Numbered from the stretch's first letter, positions 43,926 through 53,434 are shown. The stretch is 64,000 bases of DNA from Bythopirellula sp041737835 (GCA_041737835.1 JBGSQY010000057.1), one strand, 5' to 3'. Program-made: numbers and translations. Notes: generated by a model from the sequence alone, not told the origin.

Positions 43926-44741
43926 TCAAGTCGAGCGCAGTAGCGGATGCTTGGTATATGCCTCGGGCATTTTCAGCAGCGGATCGAACAACTTTGCCTC
44001 CTCGCGGCGATGGCCAATCGCGCGGACGTAACCGAACGAACGACCCGCATCCGCTTCCAAGGTGCGAATCTCGCTCTCGTTTTCAGGGGCGATCAGCTTG
44101 AGCCAATCCAGCCAGTATCGCCAGCCATCGGCGAGCGTATCTGCTACAGCAACTTCCACCGCACCGCCTCGCTCCCAATGATTCCGCCACCAGTCGGCAG
44201 AGTGCATGCAGTGCGCCATTTCGTGGGCCCACCATTCCGACAGATGCTCGGGGATTGGCTCGTTCATTTCGTGCGTGTAGCCAGCCATCGCAATTGCCAC
44301 GGGGCCGCCCGATTTGACGAACCGTGCCAAATAATTCATGTACAGGTCGTCGGTGCCATAAAACATGAACGAGTCGATGGACACGACCGCATCGAAGAAA
44401 TTTTCCGAAAACGGTAACGACCGCGCATCGGCGGAAATCGGAAACACACCATTCTGAGCCCCAGCGTCTCGAATACGCCGGATGTTTTCAGACGCACTGA
44501 ACCATAGATCGGTCGCCCACACTTCGACGCCGAACTCACGGTGGAGGAAAATCGAAGACAGTGCACGCCCACAGCCCAAATCAAGCACGCGCATGCCGGG
44601 CTTCAGATCGAGCCCTTCGCACAGCCACTCGGTAAGCCACAGCGAATTGGCTCCACCGCTCACGCTATTGAGCACCCACTCGGGATTGTAAGCTCTGGCG
44701 CGCGGAAAACGATCAGACATCAGACGAGAGTCGATAGGCAA
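43926..44741 (-). CDS. SAM-dependent methyltransferase
   Basis: A 271-residue class I methyltransferase. Motif I is RVLDLGCGRALSSIFL near residue 44, motif II is VWATDLWFSA, and a later motif is FFDAVVSIDSFMFYG. Typical substrate regions follow but the substrate is unknown; the sequence resembles methyltransferase-11 type small-molecule enzymes. I chose TTG 44741 because AGGAG lies seven bases before it; ATG 44720 is the alternative and has no ribosome binding site. Minus strand, apart from neighbours. Confidence 0.78.
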   Translation of the reverse strand: MPIDSRLMSDRFPRARAYNPEWVLNSVSGGANSLWLTEWLCEGLDLKPGMRVLDLGCGRALSSIFLHREFGVEVWATDLWFSASENIRRIRDAGAQNGVFPISADARSLPFSENFFDAVVSIDSFMFYGTDDLYMNYLARFVKSGGPVAIAMAGYTHEMNEPIPEHLSEWWAHEMAHCMHSADWWRNHWERGGAVEVAVADTLADGWRYWLDWLKLIAPENESEIRTLEADAGRSFGYVRAIGHRREEAKLFDPLLKMPEAYTKHPLLRST

Positions 44742-44874
44742 AGTGATTCTCCTAGAAGATAAAAGATCGCACGTTGGACACAAACACGGCTGCGAAGGTT
44801 ACGCTCAGTTCAAAACTTCTTGAAATATTAAACCGTTTCTGATCAGACACGCCCGCCGGAGTTGCCTAGTGAGA

Positions 44875-46491
44875 CTAATAGCGATCGAATGCCAGATCAA
44901 CCATCGACGAGTTTAGAAGGCTCTTTTTTGCTTTGGTGGGTGTCCCACCTAGGCCTGTTCCGGTTTGATTTCTGAAAGTGAACAAGTCGTCGGCCTGTCC
45001 CTGATCTCCATCGCCGTTCTGATCCATCAAATTGCCGAACCGATCACTAATGTTGGGACCGACGGTAAAGCTCCACACACCCGAACTGCCCGTGGGTACA
45101 AGTTGCACACGGAACGTCCAAGGGTCGTTCGTTGGAATGACGCTCAGTACATTGACGCCGGTAGCCTTGATGTCAGCCGTCGTAAACGTCGCGGCATCGA
45201 TCTCTTTGTTGAATGTCACCAACATGCTTATCGAATTCGATGTGATCTGGTCGATCTTGGCATTCACGACACGTGGACCATTATTGTCGATCAGCTGAAG
45301 CCTGTACTGTCCCACGTCGCCGTAATTTCCTTGGCTACCAACTTTGAGATAGTAAATTCCTGCTTCAAGGTTTTGCACAAGGATCTGCGCACCGTTCGAG
45401 GACGTCGGCGCGTCACTCTTGATTAGAGGGGCCGACGTCGTCCCGCCACGATAGAGTTCCAGTTTCGCATCGAGATTCTCCGTGCCAAAGAATCCGTGCG
45501 TGCCAACTTCCAAATTAATAATCGCTTGGCCACCTCCCCAATTGAAGCGATAGAAGTCGGTGTCGTTAGTCGAGCTAATCACACCATTGGCCACCAGAGT
45601 GGCAAATTCCGGGTCGATAGTCGTCAATTGCTGCGGTTCGGCAAACGAAGTTCCGATCTCGTCTGGTCGATATCCAAATCCATTTGTCGCGCTGGCGATA
45701 ATCGCCATGTCGTCCTGTATGTTTCCATGGTCGTCTTTGCCGCGCCACCAAATCGTTCGTTTGTCGGTGCTAGGATTGCCCATAATGGGGCCCTTATTCG
45801 CCTCGCCCGGATGATACTCGTCGACGATCGTGTTGCCATTAAACAAGGATTGATGCTCCAAACCAAAGGCATGCCCTGCTTCATGGGAAGCGACCTTGGC
45901 AATGAAACTCGACTTTCGCACTCCAGGCAGCTCGGTCGGGGAACCAGCTTGCGGGCGGGTAAATACATAGACAACATTCTCCCATTTACGATCGGTAAAC
46001 GAGTTTTTCATGGAAAGCCCACCAAGATCTTCTTCGGGAGCTGAATCACTCGTAATGACGACTCGCAGATTGTGTGAGGAATGCGCGAAGTTCCCTGGAT
46101 CGACGGTCGTCACATTAATGTTAAACGGCGCGTAATCTTCAGCCACGTGGGCCCAGATTTCGCTGATGACGTTGATTCGCGCCATGGGATTGGTGGCGAG
46201 ATTGTCGACCGTAAACTCGCTAGATGCCAAGTTCGGTTGAAATCCTTGGATTGCCGGCGTGCTCTGGAAATGTCCGTTGAAGTCGAGGTAAATCGTCGCC
46301 GGCGCACCAGGCAAGCTGTTGAGCGCTGGAATCGTCGCCGAAGACACATAGTCTGAGCCAGTTTTCGAGGATTCCCCAAACGATGTGGAAGTCAACGACG
46401 TGGCCGACATCATTTGCCGTGTTTCAAGCGTCTCGAAGCTTAAAGACTTCGATCCAGAAGAACGGCGTAGGGTTCGGAGAAGATGAAACAT
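44875..46491 (-). CDS. secreted metzincin metalloprotease with planctomycetal motif
   Basis: A 538-residue protein. The N-terminal motif is FETLETRQMMS (about residues 19-29). The zinc-binding metzincin signature HEAGHAFGLEH is at about 200-210, and a Met-turn candidate, GPIMGNP, lies about 25 residues later. Residues 300-410 form a PPC-type domain (DTDFYRFNWGGGQAIINLEV). From about 415 follows an Ig-like/SwmB-type domain (VVNAKIDQITSNSISMLVTF). The catalytic residues look complete, so it should be an active extracellular protease. The ATG at 46491 is the first in frame. Confidence 0.85.
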   Translation of the reverse strand: MFHLLRTLRRSSGSKSLSFETLETRQMMSATSLTSTSFGESSKTGSDYVSSATIPALNSLPGAPATIYLDFNGHFQSTPAIQGFQPNLASSEFTVDNLATNPMARINVISEIWAHVAEDYAPFNINVTTVDPGNFAHSSHNLRVVITSDSAPEEDLGGLSMKNSFTDRKWENVVYVFTRPQAGSPTELPGVRKSSFIAKVASHEAGHAFGLEHQSLFNGNTIVDEYHPGEANKGPIMGNPSTDKRTIWWRGKDDHGNIQDDMAIIASATNGFGYRPDEIGTSFAEPQQLTTIDPEFATLVANGVISSTNDTDFYRFNWGGGQAIINLEVGTHGFFGTENLDAKLELYRGGTTSAPLIKSDAPTSSNGAQILVQNLEAGIYYLKVGSQGNYGDVGQYRLQLIDNNGPRVVNAKIDQITSNSISMLVTFNKEIDAATFTTADIKATGVNVLSVIPTNDPWTFRVQLVPTGSSGVWSFTVGPNISDRFGNLMDQNGDGDQGQADDLFTFRNQTGTGLGGTPTKAKKSLLNSSMVDLAFDRY

Positions 46492-46794
46492 GGCTTAGCT
46501 CCCGTGGAAAACGTTTCTGATGGCTCACAGAAGTAGAAGCGCACGGACGCCGGGCATGTTACAGGCATAAGAGCTTTAATTATCGCAGGCAACCATGCCT
46601 GAAAGACGCGACGGGAGATATTTGCAGATGTGCAAAGAAATGCTTAATGCGCCACCAAGGACAAGCCAATAATAGGCATAATTTCAAAAAGTTCGTGAAC
46701 GATTGAACCGTCGATAAAATTGACGCACCCTCATTATTTCTTTTGATCATCTGGCCAAATAAGTGCCTCTCTTGCGGACTTGCTACTGCCAATC
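46492..46794. other. 303-bp intergenic region
   Basis: It lies upstream of the metzincin gene and downstream of the XRE gene, both on the minus strand. An ORF of 82 codons (46580-46828) overlaps the XRE gene and has no features. I see no RNA gene or repeat. Confidence 0.4.
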
Positions 46795-46995
46795 CTATCG
46801 ATATTCCAAAATATCCCCCGGCTGGCATTCGAGTGCTTTGCAGATCGCGTCCAGAGTTGAGAGCCGAATCGCCTTGGCCTTGCCGTTCTTCAAGACCGAA
46901 ATGTTGGCCATCGTGATGCCGACTTTCTCGGCAAGTTCCGTGACGCTCATCTTCCGCTTCGCCAACATGACGTCGATGTTAATAATGATTGCCAT
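46795..46995 (-). CDS. XRE/Cro-like small repressor (YozG type)
   Basis: A 66-residue helix-turn-helix protein: MAIIINIDVMLAKRKMSVTE, then LAEKVGITMANISVLKNGKA and RLSTLDAICKALECQPGDIL. This is the YozG-like subgroup, usually encoded beside a DUF2975 membrane protein, as here, 10 bp upstream. Together they behave like a small regulatory pair in which the membrane protein may control the regulator; that is inference. Confidence 0.85.
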   Translation of the reverse strand: MAIIINIDVMLAKRKMSVTELAEKVGITMANISVLKNGKAKAIRLSTLDAICKALECQPGDILEYR

Positions 46996-47005
46996 GCCGC
47001 TCTCG

Positions 47006-47479
47006 TTATACCATTAGGTCGTTCTCGGATTTGATATCCACCGCATTTTGCAAAATCCGTTCAGACATCGTGGCCGCGGTGGCGATCACGATCGAACCGA
47101 AGATCGTTAAGACGCCAATGACAACGGCCGGCGGCTCATGGCTGTCGCTGAGCAAAATGAAAATCTCGCCAAATACAGCGAAACCGATGAGGGCGAGCGC
47201 ACAATACTTAATGATCCACAAAGCCTTCACGCACTCTTGGGAGAACATCTGATTCTGTCTGGCATATCGCAACAACTTGAATGCATGATAGAGCGTCACG
47301 AAAAAAGGGATTGTTGCGATATACGCATACGCCAGCATGGGGTCTTGGAAATAGACCTCAAATTGCGTCGCGTTTGCGTTTCGGCCTTCAACCTGCGGCT
47401 CAAAAAACATCAGGGCCAGCACACCGAGGTCGATGAGCACGATCACTGCTTGAAGAAATATCGATGAGCTTCTTTGCAT
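47006..47479 (-). CDS. DUF2975 membrane protein
   Basis: A 157-residue membrane protein with four hydrophobic helices (for example FLQAVIVLIDLGVLALMFF and ALALIGFAVFGEIFILL). The DUF2975 pattern includes YHAFKLLRYARQNQMFSQECV before the third helix. Paired with the XRE gene downstream on the same strand. ATG 47479 has AAGGTG upstream; earlier in-frame residues are not membrane-like. Confidence 0.82.
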   Translation of the reverse strand: MQRSSSIFLQAVIVLIDLGVLALMFFEPQVEGRNANATQFEVYFQDPMLAYAYIATIPFFVTLYHAFKLLRYARQNQMFSQECVKALWIIKYCALALIGFAVFGEIFILLSDSHEPPAVVIGVLTIFGSIVIATAATMSERILQNAVDIKSENDLMV

Positions 47480-47760
47480 GGCGGCACCTTCTGAGAAGTG
47501 CAAAGAACCGAATACCACGCGTGGACGACCTTCGAGATGAAGTTCCCAAAAGTCAGCTTGGCCAATGCATTATAGTCCAAGATTTATCGTTTGTCGATAT
47601 ATTTATATTGTTAGCTATCGGAGCAATCGTATCGAAAGCCTCTACGCCAAGAAAGCGTGGGAAGGCACGAATTGTCTGCCAGGAGCGCTGAACATATCTC
47701 ATAGAAGCATAGTTGGATTTGCTGGTCCAAGTTACAGGAAAAATCCTTTCAGTAGAAATC

Positions 47761-48150
47761 ATGAACGCATCTTCTATGTCCGCATTCGCGTCGACAATAA
47801 TCTTCTGGATTGCTCGTATATTAGCCGTTCTGATCCTTGGCTTTTGGGGCTTTATTATCATCGCACATCTCGTGGGAGATGCCGGAGCACCGTCGCGTGA
47901 TTTGAATTTGCAGGACTATGCCGGTATTTCAGCGATGGTCGGCTCCCTTCTGGGTTTGGGACTTTCTTTCAAGTGGGAGCGAATAGGAGCAATGGTCACA
48001 CTAACTGCGATAGCGATTGGGGCAACGCTGAATTGGAGGGTATTGCTGTTTCCGGGAATCCTTATTCCAATTGCTGCCGTTTTATTTCTATTGCACTCCT
48101 ACCTTCGAAATAGCGAAAGCCGCCATCATGATATGGCTTCACGTCTGTAA
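47761..48150 (+). CDS. small multi-span membrane protein (DUF7670-like)
   Basis: A 129-residue protein with four hydrophobic stretches: IIFWIARILAVLILGFWGFI near the N-terminus, and three more before a polar tail. The I-A-R-I-L-A-V-L beginning resembles DUF7670-type membrane proteins. No function known. The start at ATG 47761 lacks a strong ribosome binding site; a TTG at 47713 is possible. Divergent from the DUF2975 gene. Confidence 0.6.
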   Translation: MNASSMSAFASTIIFWIARILAVLILGFWGFIIIAHLVGDAGAPSRDLNLQDYAGISAMVGSLLGLGLSFKWERIGAMVTLTAIAIGATLNWRVLLFPGILIPIAAVLFLLHSYLRNSESRHHDMASRL

Positions 48151-48281
48151 TCCTCGACACGCCGCCCCATGCATCAAGCAACCATTTGTCTTGGCACTCG
48201 CAACTCATACCTGACATGTTAACGATCGTATCAGCCTAGCAGTAGGAGAATAGTCCACTGAGGTCTGACGCCAACATGCAA

Positions 48282-48509
48282 TCAGCGGCTCGATGAGGCA
48301 ACAACACATATGACCATCACAAGGATTGCAGGCAGGAGGAGTGCGGCCAAAAATAGATACGCAACTCTGTGGGCAAAATTAAGCGTCCAGCCCATCCACT
48401 TAGAGGGCTTGGGAACAATTATTCGAGTATCCAACGGCGCGTGGTAGATACCCAAACGCCAATTCTTAGCCGTACTCCACTCTTGCTCATTGACTTCAAG
48501 TTGGTTCAT
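48282..48509 (-). CDS. DUF5808 small membrane protein
   Basis: A 75-residue protein with the DUF5808 pattern: NWRLGIYHAPLDTRIIVPKP, then MGWTLNFAHRVAYLFL and one hydrophobic helix. Proteins with this pattern, R-I-F-V-P-K then G-W-T-L-N-F-A, often end in one or more transmembrane helices. Function unknown. It is a single gene with no partner on the same strand. Confidence 0.7.
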   Translation of the reverse strand: MNQLEVNEQEWSTAKNWRLGIYHAPLDTRIIVPKPSKWMGWTLNFAHRVAYLFLAALLLPAILVMVICVVASSSR

Positions 48510-49281
48510 AGAATTACCCCGTTTTTGCTGGTCGCCGCGAATTTAAGCGAAATTCGCTCAAATGAACCTGTCATCGCCGAGCCGGCGAAGCGGGAAATTC
48601 GAAGATGATTGGAATCTTCCTTCAAAGCCGCACTGGCAGTCAGTACTTCTGGCATCGATCACATCGACTCATCGCACGCTGCCTAATAGAGAATGCAAAA
48701 CCTCACCTCGCCAAAACTGGCAAGTGTAATGACAGTCTCATAGGCTAGCAAGCAAGAGTCCGGCACAAGATATCATTAAACAGAATCACGACATTGACGA
48801 TATCAAGGCAACGACGAATGCCGGTGTCAGATTCGGTGTGTGATTGCGGGCACAGATCTTGCTTATTCTGCTTATAAGAATTTGTGAATCTCGAAAACCC
48901 ATGAACAGTTAAGTTAGTCCAGCGATACATGTGCGGAAACGCACGAAATCACTGATCTAAGTATACACATTACAGAATCTAAACCAGATAGAAGTTTCGC
49001 TTAACAGTCAGCAGAGAATCCTGACTATGAGACAACAATTTGCTGTGAAAGCAACTTTCAATGGGTTGCTTCAAATCAGTGCTATGTAGGCGTGTTGGCT
49101 TTCTAGATATGGTGCAAGAGATGTCCACTGCCAATTAGCAGCAGACATTTCAATAGCCGTGACTGGCGTAGTTCTCAGTGTGGCTGCAAACTGCAGCGAC
49201 AAGACTGATGTTTGACGCTTGCGGAATTTATGAAAGGAATGTGCTTAAGGCTTTGAAAGCATTCTTTTCCACCTAAAAATT
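48510..49281. other. 772-bp intergenic region
   Basis: No frame here has domain content. The right part is the probable promoter region of the VKOR gene. I looked for tRNA-like cloverleafs and long inverted repeats and saw none. Confidence 0.4.
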
Positions 49282-50754
49282 ATGATTACAGCATGTTCAA
49301 CGATTTTGAAGCGCGATAACGCAAACAACATTCCGGTTGTCTCCGCGGTCAACCGGTTGTTCTTTAGCGAGATGCAGTCATTGCCGAGCTGGCCAGTCAC
49401 GCTCGTGTTGACCCTGTGTATCATCGTGGCGACTGGTACAAGTGGCTATTTGCTGTGGACTCATTTAACTTCTTCTGAAATAGCAGGGTGCGGAAGTAAC
49501 GGTGGATGGGTCGACTGCGGTCATGTAGCTCAAAGCCGTTGGGCTCTGTGGCTTGGCGTTCCAGTGAGCCTTTTAGCTTTGGGCATTTATTCGACGATGG
49601 CAATTGGTTTAGTCGTAGGGTCGACTAGTTGGTTTGGCCAATCCAAGCGAAATATTGGCTGGCTTGTGGTTGCTGCGACGGCGTTTGCGGCAGGGCTGAG
49701 TGGAGTCTGGTTTGTGATACTTCAATTGCTCGTGCTCAAAGCCATTTGTCTCTACTGCATGATCGCTCATACCTGCGGTCTGGTCGCGGCCGTTACGATG
49801 TTGATTGCCGCTCCGCTGAGGAAACAGGCGAAGTTAGCAACTGCTGCCTTGAGTGTCGCTGGATTTTCCGTACTGGTCGTCGGCCAAATATTTACTCGAA
49901 CGCCAGAAACGCACCGGATCGAGAGGTTTACTCCCCCCTCCGAGATTGAGTCCGAGCAATTGGAGTTTGCTCCACCAATAGAAATGAATTTCAACGATAC
50001 AGAGCCGGATGCCAAATTACTTGAAGGTCCGTTGCATGATGATCAATCCTCGGTTTTTGAACCCTCTAAATCACAATTCGCATATATCTTAACGCATGCG
50101 ATTGTTGCTGTGCCAAGAATTCTATCCCCAATCCTCCTGGTAGTTGAAACCAGTGAGCAAAAACTGGCAGACCGCCGACTCATAGGAATTCAGGGAGGGC
50201 ACATCACCTTAGATATCGATCAGTGGCCCCTAAGTGGCTCGACCGATGCCAAGTATGTTTTCGTTGAGCTATTCGACTATCACTGTCTGTCTTGTCGTAA
50301 AACACACCAAGCTATCGCAAGTGCCAAAAAGAAGTTGGGCGAAGAATTGGCGGTCGTGTGTTTACCTATACCGATCACTCCAGCTTGCACTCCGATCATG
50401 CAAGAGATAGATGGCAAAAAAGAGGAATCATGCAACTTGGCGAACTTGGCTGTGGCAGTTTGGCGAGTCGATAAAACTTGTTTCGCACCCTACCATGATT
50501 GGCTGTTCGAAGGCCCTCAAGCTCCGAGTTATGATGTTGCAAAGGCAAGAGCAGCGAAACTAGTTGGCATAACAAAACTAGATAACGAATTAGCATCAGG
50601 AATTCCTAAGCGATATGTAGATAGCCATGTCGAGATCTACAAAAAAGTAGGTGCAGGAACAATCCCTAAGCTGATGTTTCTCCGTACGACTGTTGTGGGC
50701 GAGTACACGTCTGTCGATGGATTAATCGAACTGATTCGCCAAGAGGCAAAATAA
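49282..50754 (+). CDS. VKOR-thioredoxin (DsbA-like) fusion protein
   Basis: A 490-residue membrane protein for disulfide-bond formation. The VKOR part (about 35-185) has four helices, the loop cysteine pair in CGSNGGWVDCG (about 70-79) and the redox CxxC in CLYCM (about 158-161). Another hydrophobic helix lies near 190-205. The C-terminal DsbA/thioredoxin domain (about 295-490) contains VFVELFDYHCLSCRKTH with a C-L-S-C active site near 335-338. Such fusions oxidise exported proteins through quinone. The linker 205-295 is long and acidic. ATG 49282 is the first in frame; an ATG at 49372 is possible. Confidence 0.85.
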   Translation: MITACSTILKRDNANNIPVVSAVNRLFFSEMQSLPSWPVTLVLTLCIIVATGTSGYLLWTHLTSSEIAGCGSNGGWVDCGHVAQSRWALWLGVPVSLLALGIYSTMAIGLVVGSTSWFGQSKRNIGWLVVAATAFAAGLSGVWFVILQLLVLKAICLYCMIAHTCGLVAAVTMLIAAPLRKQAKLATAALSVAGFSVLVVGQIFTRTPETHRIERFTPPSEIESEQLEFAPPIEMNFNDTEPDAKLLEGPLHDDQSSVFEPSKSQFAYILTHAIVAVPRILSPILLVVETSEQKLADRRLIGIQGGHITLDIDQWPLSGSTDAKYVFVELFDYHCLSCRKTHQAIASAKKKLGEELAVVCLPIPITPACTPIMQEIDGKKEESCNLANLAVAVWRVDKTCFAPYHDWLFEGPQAPSYDVAKARAAKLVGITKLDNELASGIPKRYVDSHVEIYKKVGAGTIPKLMFLRTTVVGEYTSVDGLIELIRQEAK

Positions 50755-50913
50755 TACGGCAAAAAGGTAGCACGAAGTTCGATTTCTACTCCAGTTTTTA
50801 ATACAGACTTCTGACATCACCGTGATCACAGCTGACGATTGACCTCACCACAACCACGGACTACGCTTAACTAGCATCTCTTTTCGTTGAATTCTTTGTC
50901 TGGAATCGGGTCC

Positions 50914-51381
50914 ATGAAACATATCTTGGTAGCCACGGACTTTAGTGAAACCTCAGAGTCAGCGCTCCGCGAGGGCGCCAAGCTTGCGGCGCTCAGTGGC
51001 GCACGGCTCACCCTGCTGCATGTGATCTTTACCCAAAGTGTTTCTGAGACCCTGCTTGGTTTGGACACACTCGAACACTTAGCCCTCGCGGCCGACCAAG
51101 CTGGCGACAGAACGAGTGCCTTGGCTTCTCTGACCGAAGAAGCGCAACACAAGCTGGGTGCAGAGGTGGCTAAGTTGCCAGAGAAGCCTTCGAATTTTGA
51201 GACTGCAGTTATCGAAGGCCGACCATCGAGCGAAATCGCTGCTTACGCATCAACTCACGACGTCGACCTGATCGTGATGGGCACACATGGCCGTAGTGCA
51301 CTCGGAAAGGCATTTTTAGGGAGCGTGGCCGATCATGTGATTCGTATCGCCGAGTGCCCCGTGATGGTCGTTCGCAAGTGA
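50914..51381 (+). CDS. universal stress protein (UspA family)
   Basis: A 155-residue cytoplasmic protein: it starts MKHILVATDFSETSESALRE, as in the family, and ends with the ATP-binding motif VMGTHGRSALGKAFLGSVAD followed by V-I-R-I-A-E-C-P-V-M-V-V. The motif is complete, so it is probably of the ATP-binding type. ATG 50914 matches the canonical N-terminus; a TTG nine codons earlier is rejected. It follows the VKOR gene by 159 bp. Confidence 0.9.
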   Translation: MKHILVATDFSETSESALREGAKLAALSGARLTLLHVIFTQSVSETLLGLDTLEHLALAADQAGDRTSALASLTEEAQHKLGAEVAKLPEKPSNFETAVIEGRPSSEIAAYASTHDVDLIVMGTHGRSALGKAFLGSVADHVIRIAECPVMVVRK

Positions 51382-51439
51382 GCGAACGCGGATTGTCTTG
51401 CTATAAGGACGCGTTAAGTATCACCCCTACCAACAACAA

Positions 51440-51476
51440 AGCGAGCGCCCAGCCCCATTGGCCAAGCACTCGCTTC
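51440..51476. terminator. hairpin between convergent genes, possibly bidirectional
   Basis: AAGCGAG (51440-51446) pairs with CTCGCTT (51470-51476). It lies between uspA-like and the small minus-strand gene. The loop is long (23 bases) and the T runs are poor. Confidence 0.35.
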
Positions 51477-51514
51477 TCGTTTGTTCGATAGTTTCAATCC
51501 GCCTCAGCGGCTCT

Positions 51515-51721
51515 TCAGGCTGAGATGAACAGCGCGTCTTGATTCTCCAGTTGCTCACGCAACACACGCGCTTCCGTCGCGTAGAAGGCCGACTCGGCGA
51601 AGTGGCCGGCGATCGCGGCATCGAGTTGATCCTGGCGGATCCGGGCGAGCAACCGCCAGGCTTCGCGCCGGGTGTGGCGAAACTGCGGGGGGATAGGTAT
51701 TCGATTCTTTTTGGCGTTCAT
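51515..51721 (-). CDS. small hypothetical protein, helical
   Basis: A 68-residue protein: MNAKKNRIPIPPQFRHTRR, then EAWRLLARIRQDQLDAAIA and a charged helix with EARVLREQLENQDA. GGAGG lies six bases before the ATG at 51721, a perfect site, so I prefer it to the ATG six codons earlier. No family recognised; basic and helical. Confidence 0.6.
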   Translation of the reverse strand: MNAKKNRIPIPPQFRHTRREAWRLLARIRQDQLDAAIAGHFAESAFYATEARVLREQLENQDALFISA

Positions 51722-51943
51722 AATGTCCTCCGAATTCATTCTCTCACGTTTATGTTCATTAGTTAATTATCAGACACAGGATTTCGGTTTAAGTAATCAA
51801 TTTTTCGCTTCGCCGCGACAGAAATTGGTGGGGTTGGGCAAAAATGATCGCAACTCTATGAATTTCAACCGTTTAAGACGAAGATTTTTCACTGCCAGTA
51901 CCGCTATCAATCACAAATTTTTGTTGCCTCTGCCCGCAAATCG

Positions 51944-52534
51944 CTACTTCGAGGGCCACGCTTGCATGGCCAGTTCCGCCACGCGCAACAGCTCTTTCCG
52001 CGTGGCACCCCCGGCGGCTTGGACGGCCAGACCGCGCATTACGGTCGTCACATATCGGGCCAAGTCATTGGGCTCCACGTCCGCGGGCAAATCCCCTTCC
52101 GCCTTCGCGCGTTGGAATCGTTTGCGAATCACGACCTCGCCCGCTTTACGGCGGCGCTCCAATTCTTCGCGAATTGGCTGCGCGTCGTCGCCGCAGACCA
52201 AGGCCCCCTGCACCGCCAAACATCCCCCTGGATGATCGGGGTGAGTGACCATGTTGATGCCCTCTTTCAGCAACCGATCAGCCACCTGGCGGGCGGTCGG
52301 TTCTTCGAGGGCCCGTGCGACAAACGCCGTGGGGCCCGTTTCGTAGCGATCGAGCGCCTTGCGAAAGAGCTCTTCTTTATTGCCAAACGCGGCATACAAG
52401 CTGGGCCGGTTGATCCCCATCGCCTCGGTGAGATCGGGAAGCGAAGCCCCCTCATAGCCCTTCTCCCAGAACACCCGCAGGGCCTGGTCAAGGGCTTGAT
52501 CCATATCGAAATTTCTTGGTCTACCGGCAGCCAT
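51944..52534 (-). CDS. TetR/AcrR-family regulator
   Basis: A 196-residue repressor. The DNA-binding domain is MAAGRPRNFDMDQALDQALR, then VFWEKGYEGASLPDLTEAMG and INRPSLYAAFGNKEELF. This subgroup, with a C-terminal domain containing GGCLAVQGALVCGDDAQPIR, is common beside short-chain dehydrogenases. ATG 52534 chosen because the family starts there; the 34 codons before it overlap the divergent promoter. Confidence 0.88.
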   Translation of the reverse strand: MAAGRPRNFDMDQALDQALRVFWEKGYEGASLPDLTEAMGINRPSLYAAFGNKEELFRKALDRYETGPTAFVARALEEPTARQVADRLLKEGINMVTHPDHPGGCLAVQGALVCGDDAQPIREELERRRKAGEVVIRKRFQRAKAEGDLPADVEPNDLARYVTTVMRGLAVQAAGGATRKELLRVAELAMQAWPSK

Positions 52535-52588
52535 GATGACAATCGCGTCAGAAATATTAATTTTGTACCTACTGATACAATATGCCAC

Positions 52589-52631
52589 TTGACGCGATTT
52601 GTCCAGGCCGCTAAAAATATACCGAACGGTA
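52589..52631 (+). promoter_or_regulatory. promoter and TetR operator for the SDR gene
   Basis: TTGACG (52589-52594) and TAAAAA (52612-52617) are 17 bp apart. Right after the -10, TACCGAACGGTA (52620-52631) is a near-perfect palindrome with 5-bp arms, placed where a TetR repressor would block transcription start. Another inverted repeat, TTGTA/TACAA, is at 52563-52580. Confidence 0.5.
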
Positions 52632-52684
52632 CACAAAAGGCGGTCACACCCCTTCGAATTGGCACAGAGCCAGGAGAAATTGCA

Positions 52685-53434
52685 ATGCCCAACTTAAATG
52701 GTAAAGTCGCGGTCGTCACAGGAGCCTCCAAAGGAATCGGTGCGGAAATCGCGCTAGAACTCGCGGCGGCTGGCGCGTCGGTCGTCGTGAATTATTCCTC
52801 CAGCAAAGCCGGCGCGGACCGCGTCGTCGGTCAAATCAAAGAGAAAGGAGGCAAGGCCGTCGCCGTGCAGGCCAATGTCTCCGAACAGGCCGACATCAAG
52901 CGGCTCTTCGAGGAAACGAAAAAGGCGTTCAGCAAGGTCGATATTCTGGTGAACAACGCCGGCGTTTATGAATTCGCCCCGCTCGGTGAAATCACCGCGG
53001 AACATTTTCACAAGCAATTCAACCTGAACGTGCTCGGTTTGTTGCTCACCACGCAAGAGGCCGCCAAACATTTCGGTGCCAACGGCGGTGCAGTGATCAA
53101 CATCAGTTCTGTAGCCGCCACCATGCCATTTCCCAATGCGTCGGTCTACTGCGGCACCAAAGCCGCCGTCGACGCGGCCACGCGCTGTCTGGCCCACGAA
53201 CTGGGCTCGCGCAAGATTCGCGTGAATTCCATTAACCCCGGCATGGTGGAAACCGAAGGCACGCATTCGGCAGGCATCCACGACAGTGACATGCAAAAAC
53301 AGACCGCAGCCGCCACGCCGCTGGGCCGCACCGGCCAGCCCAAAGACATTGCCCCGGCGGTCGCCTTCTTGGCATCGGACGATGCTGCGTGGATCACGGG
53401 CGAGACGCTCTTTATCTCGGGCGGCATGCGATAA
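52685..53434 (+). CDS. short-chain dehydrogenase/reductase
   Basis: A 249-residue NAD(P)-dependent oxidoreductase. Cofactor motif VTGASKGIGAEIA (residues 11-23), NNAGVYEF near 90, active-site Ser in INISSVAATMPF and Y-C-G-T-K (Tyr near 156, Lys near 160), then VRVNSINPG-type segment (IRVNSINPGMVETEG). It ends W-I-T-G-E-T-L-F-I-S-G-G. Substrate unknown (fabG/glucose-dehydrogenase-like). AGGAG lies eight bases before ATG 52685. The frame is open far upstream only because it runs antisense to the TetR gene. TetR probably represses this gene. Confidence 0.88.
   Translation: MPNLNGKVAVVTGASKGIGAEIALELAAAGASVVVNYSSSKAGADRVVGQIKEKGGKAVAVQANVSEQADIKRLFEETKKAFSKVDILVNNAGVYEFAPLGEITAEHFHKQFNLNVLGLLLTTQEAAKHFGANGGAVINISSVAATMPFPNASVYCGTKAAVDAATRCLAHELGSRKIRVNSINPGMVETEGTHSAGIHDSDMQKQTAAATPLGRTGQPKDIAPAVAFLASDDAAWITGETLFISGGMR

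Noticed and set aside
51962..52684. Upstream extension of the SDR reading frame
   Set aside because: It runs antisense to a clear TetR gene, and the SDR family start with a ribosome binding site is at 52685.
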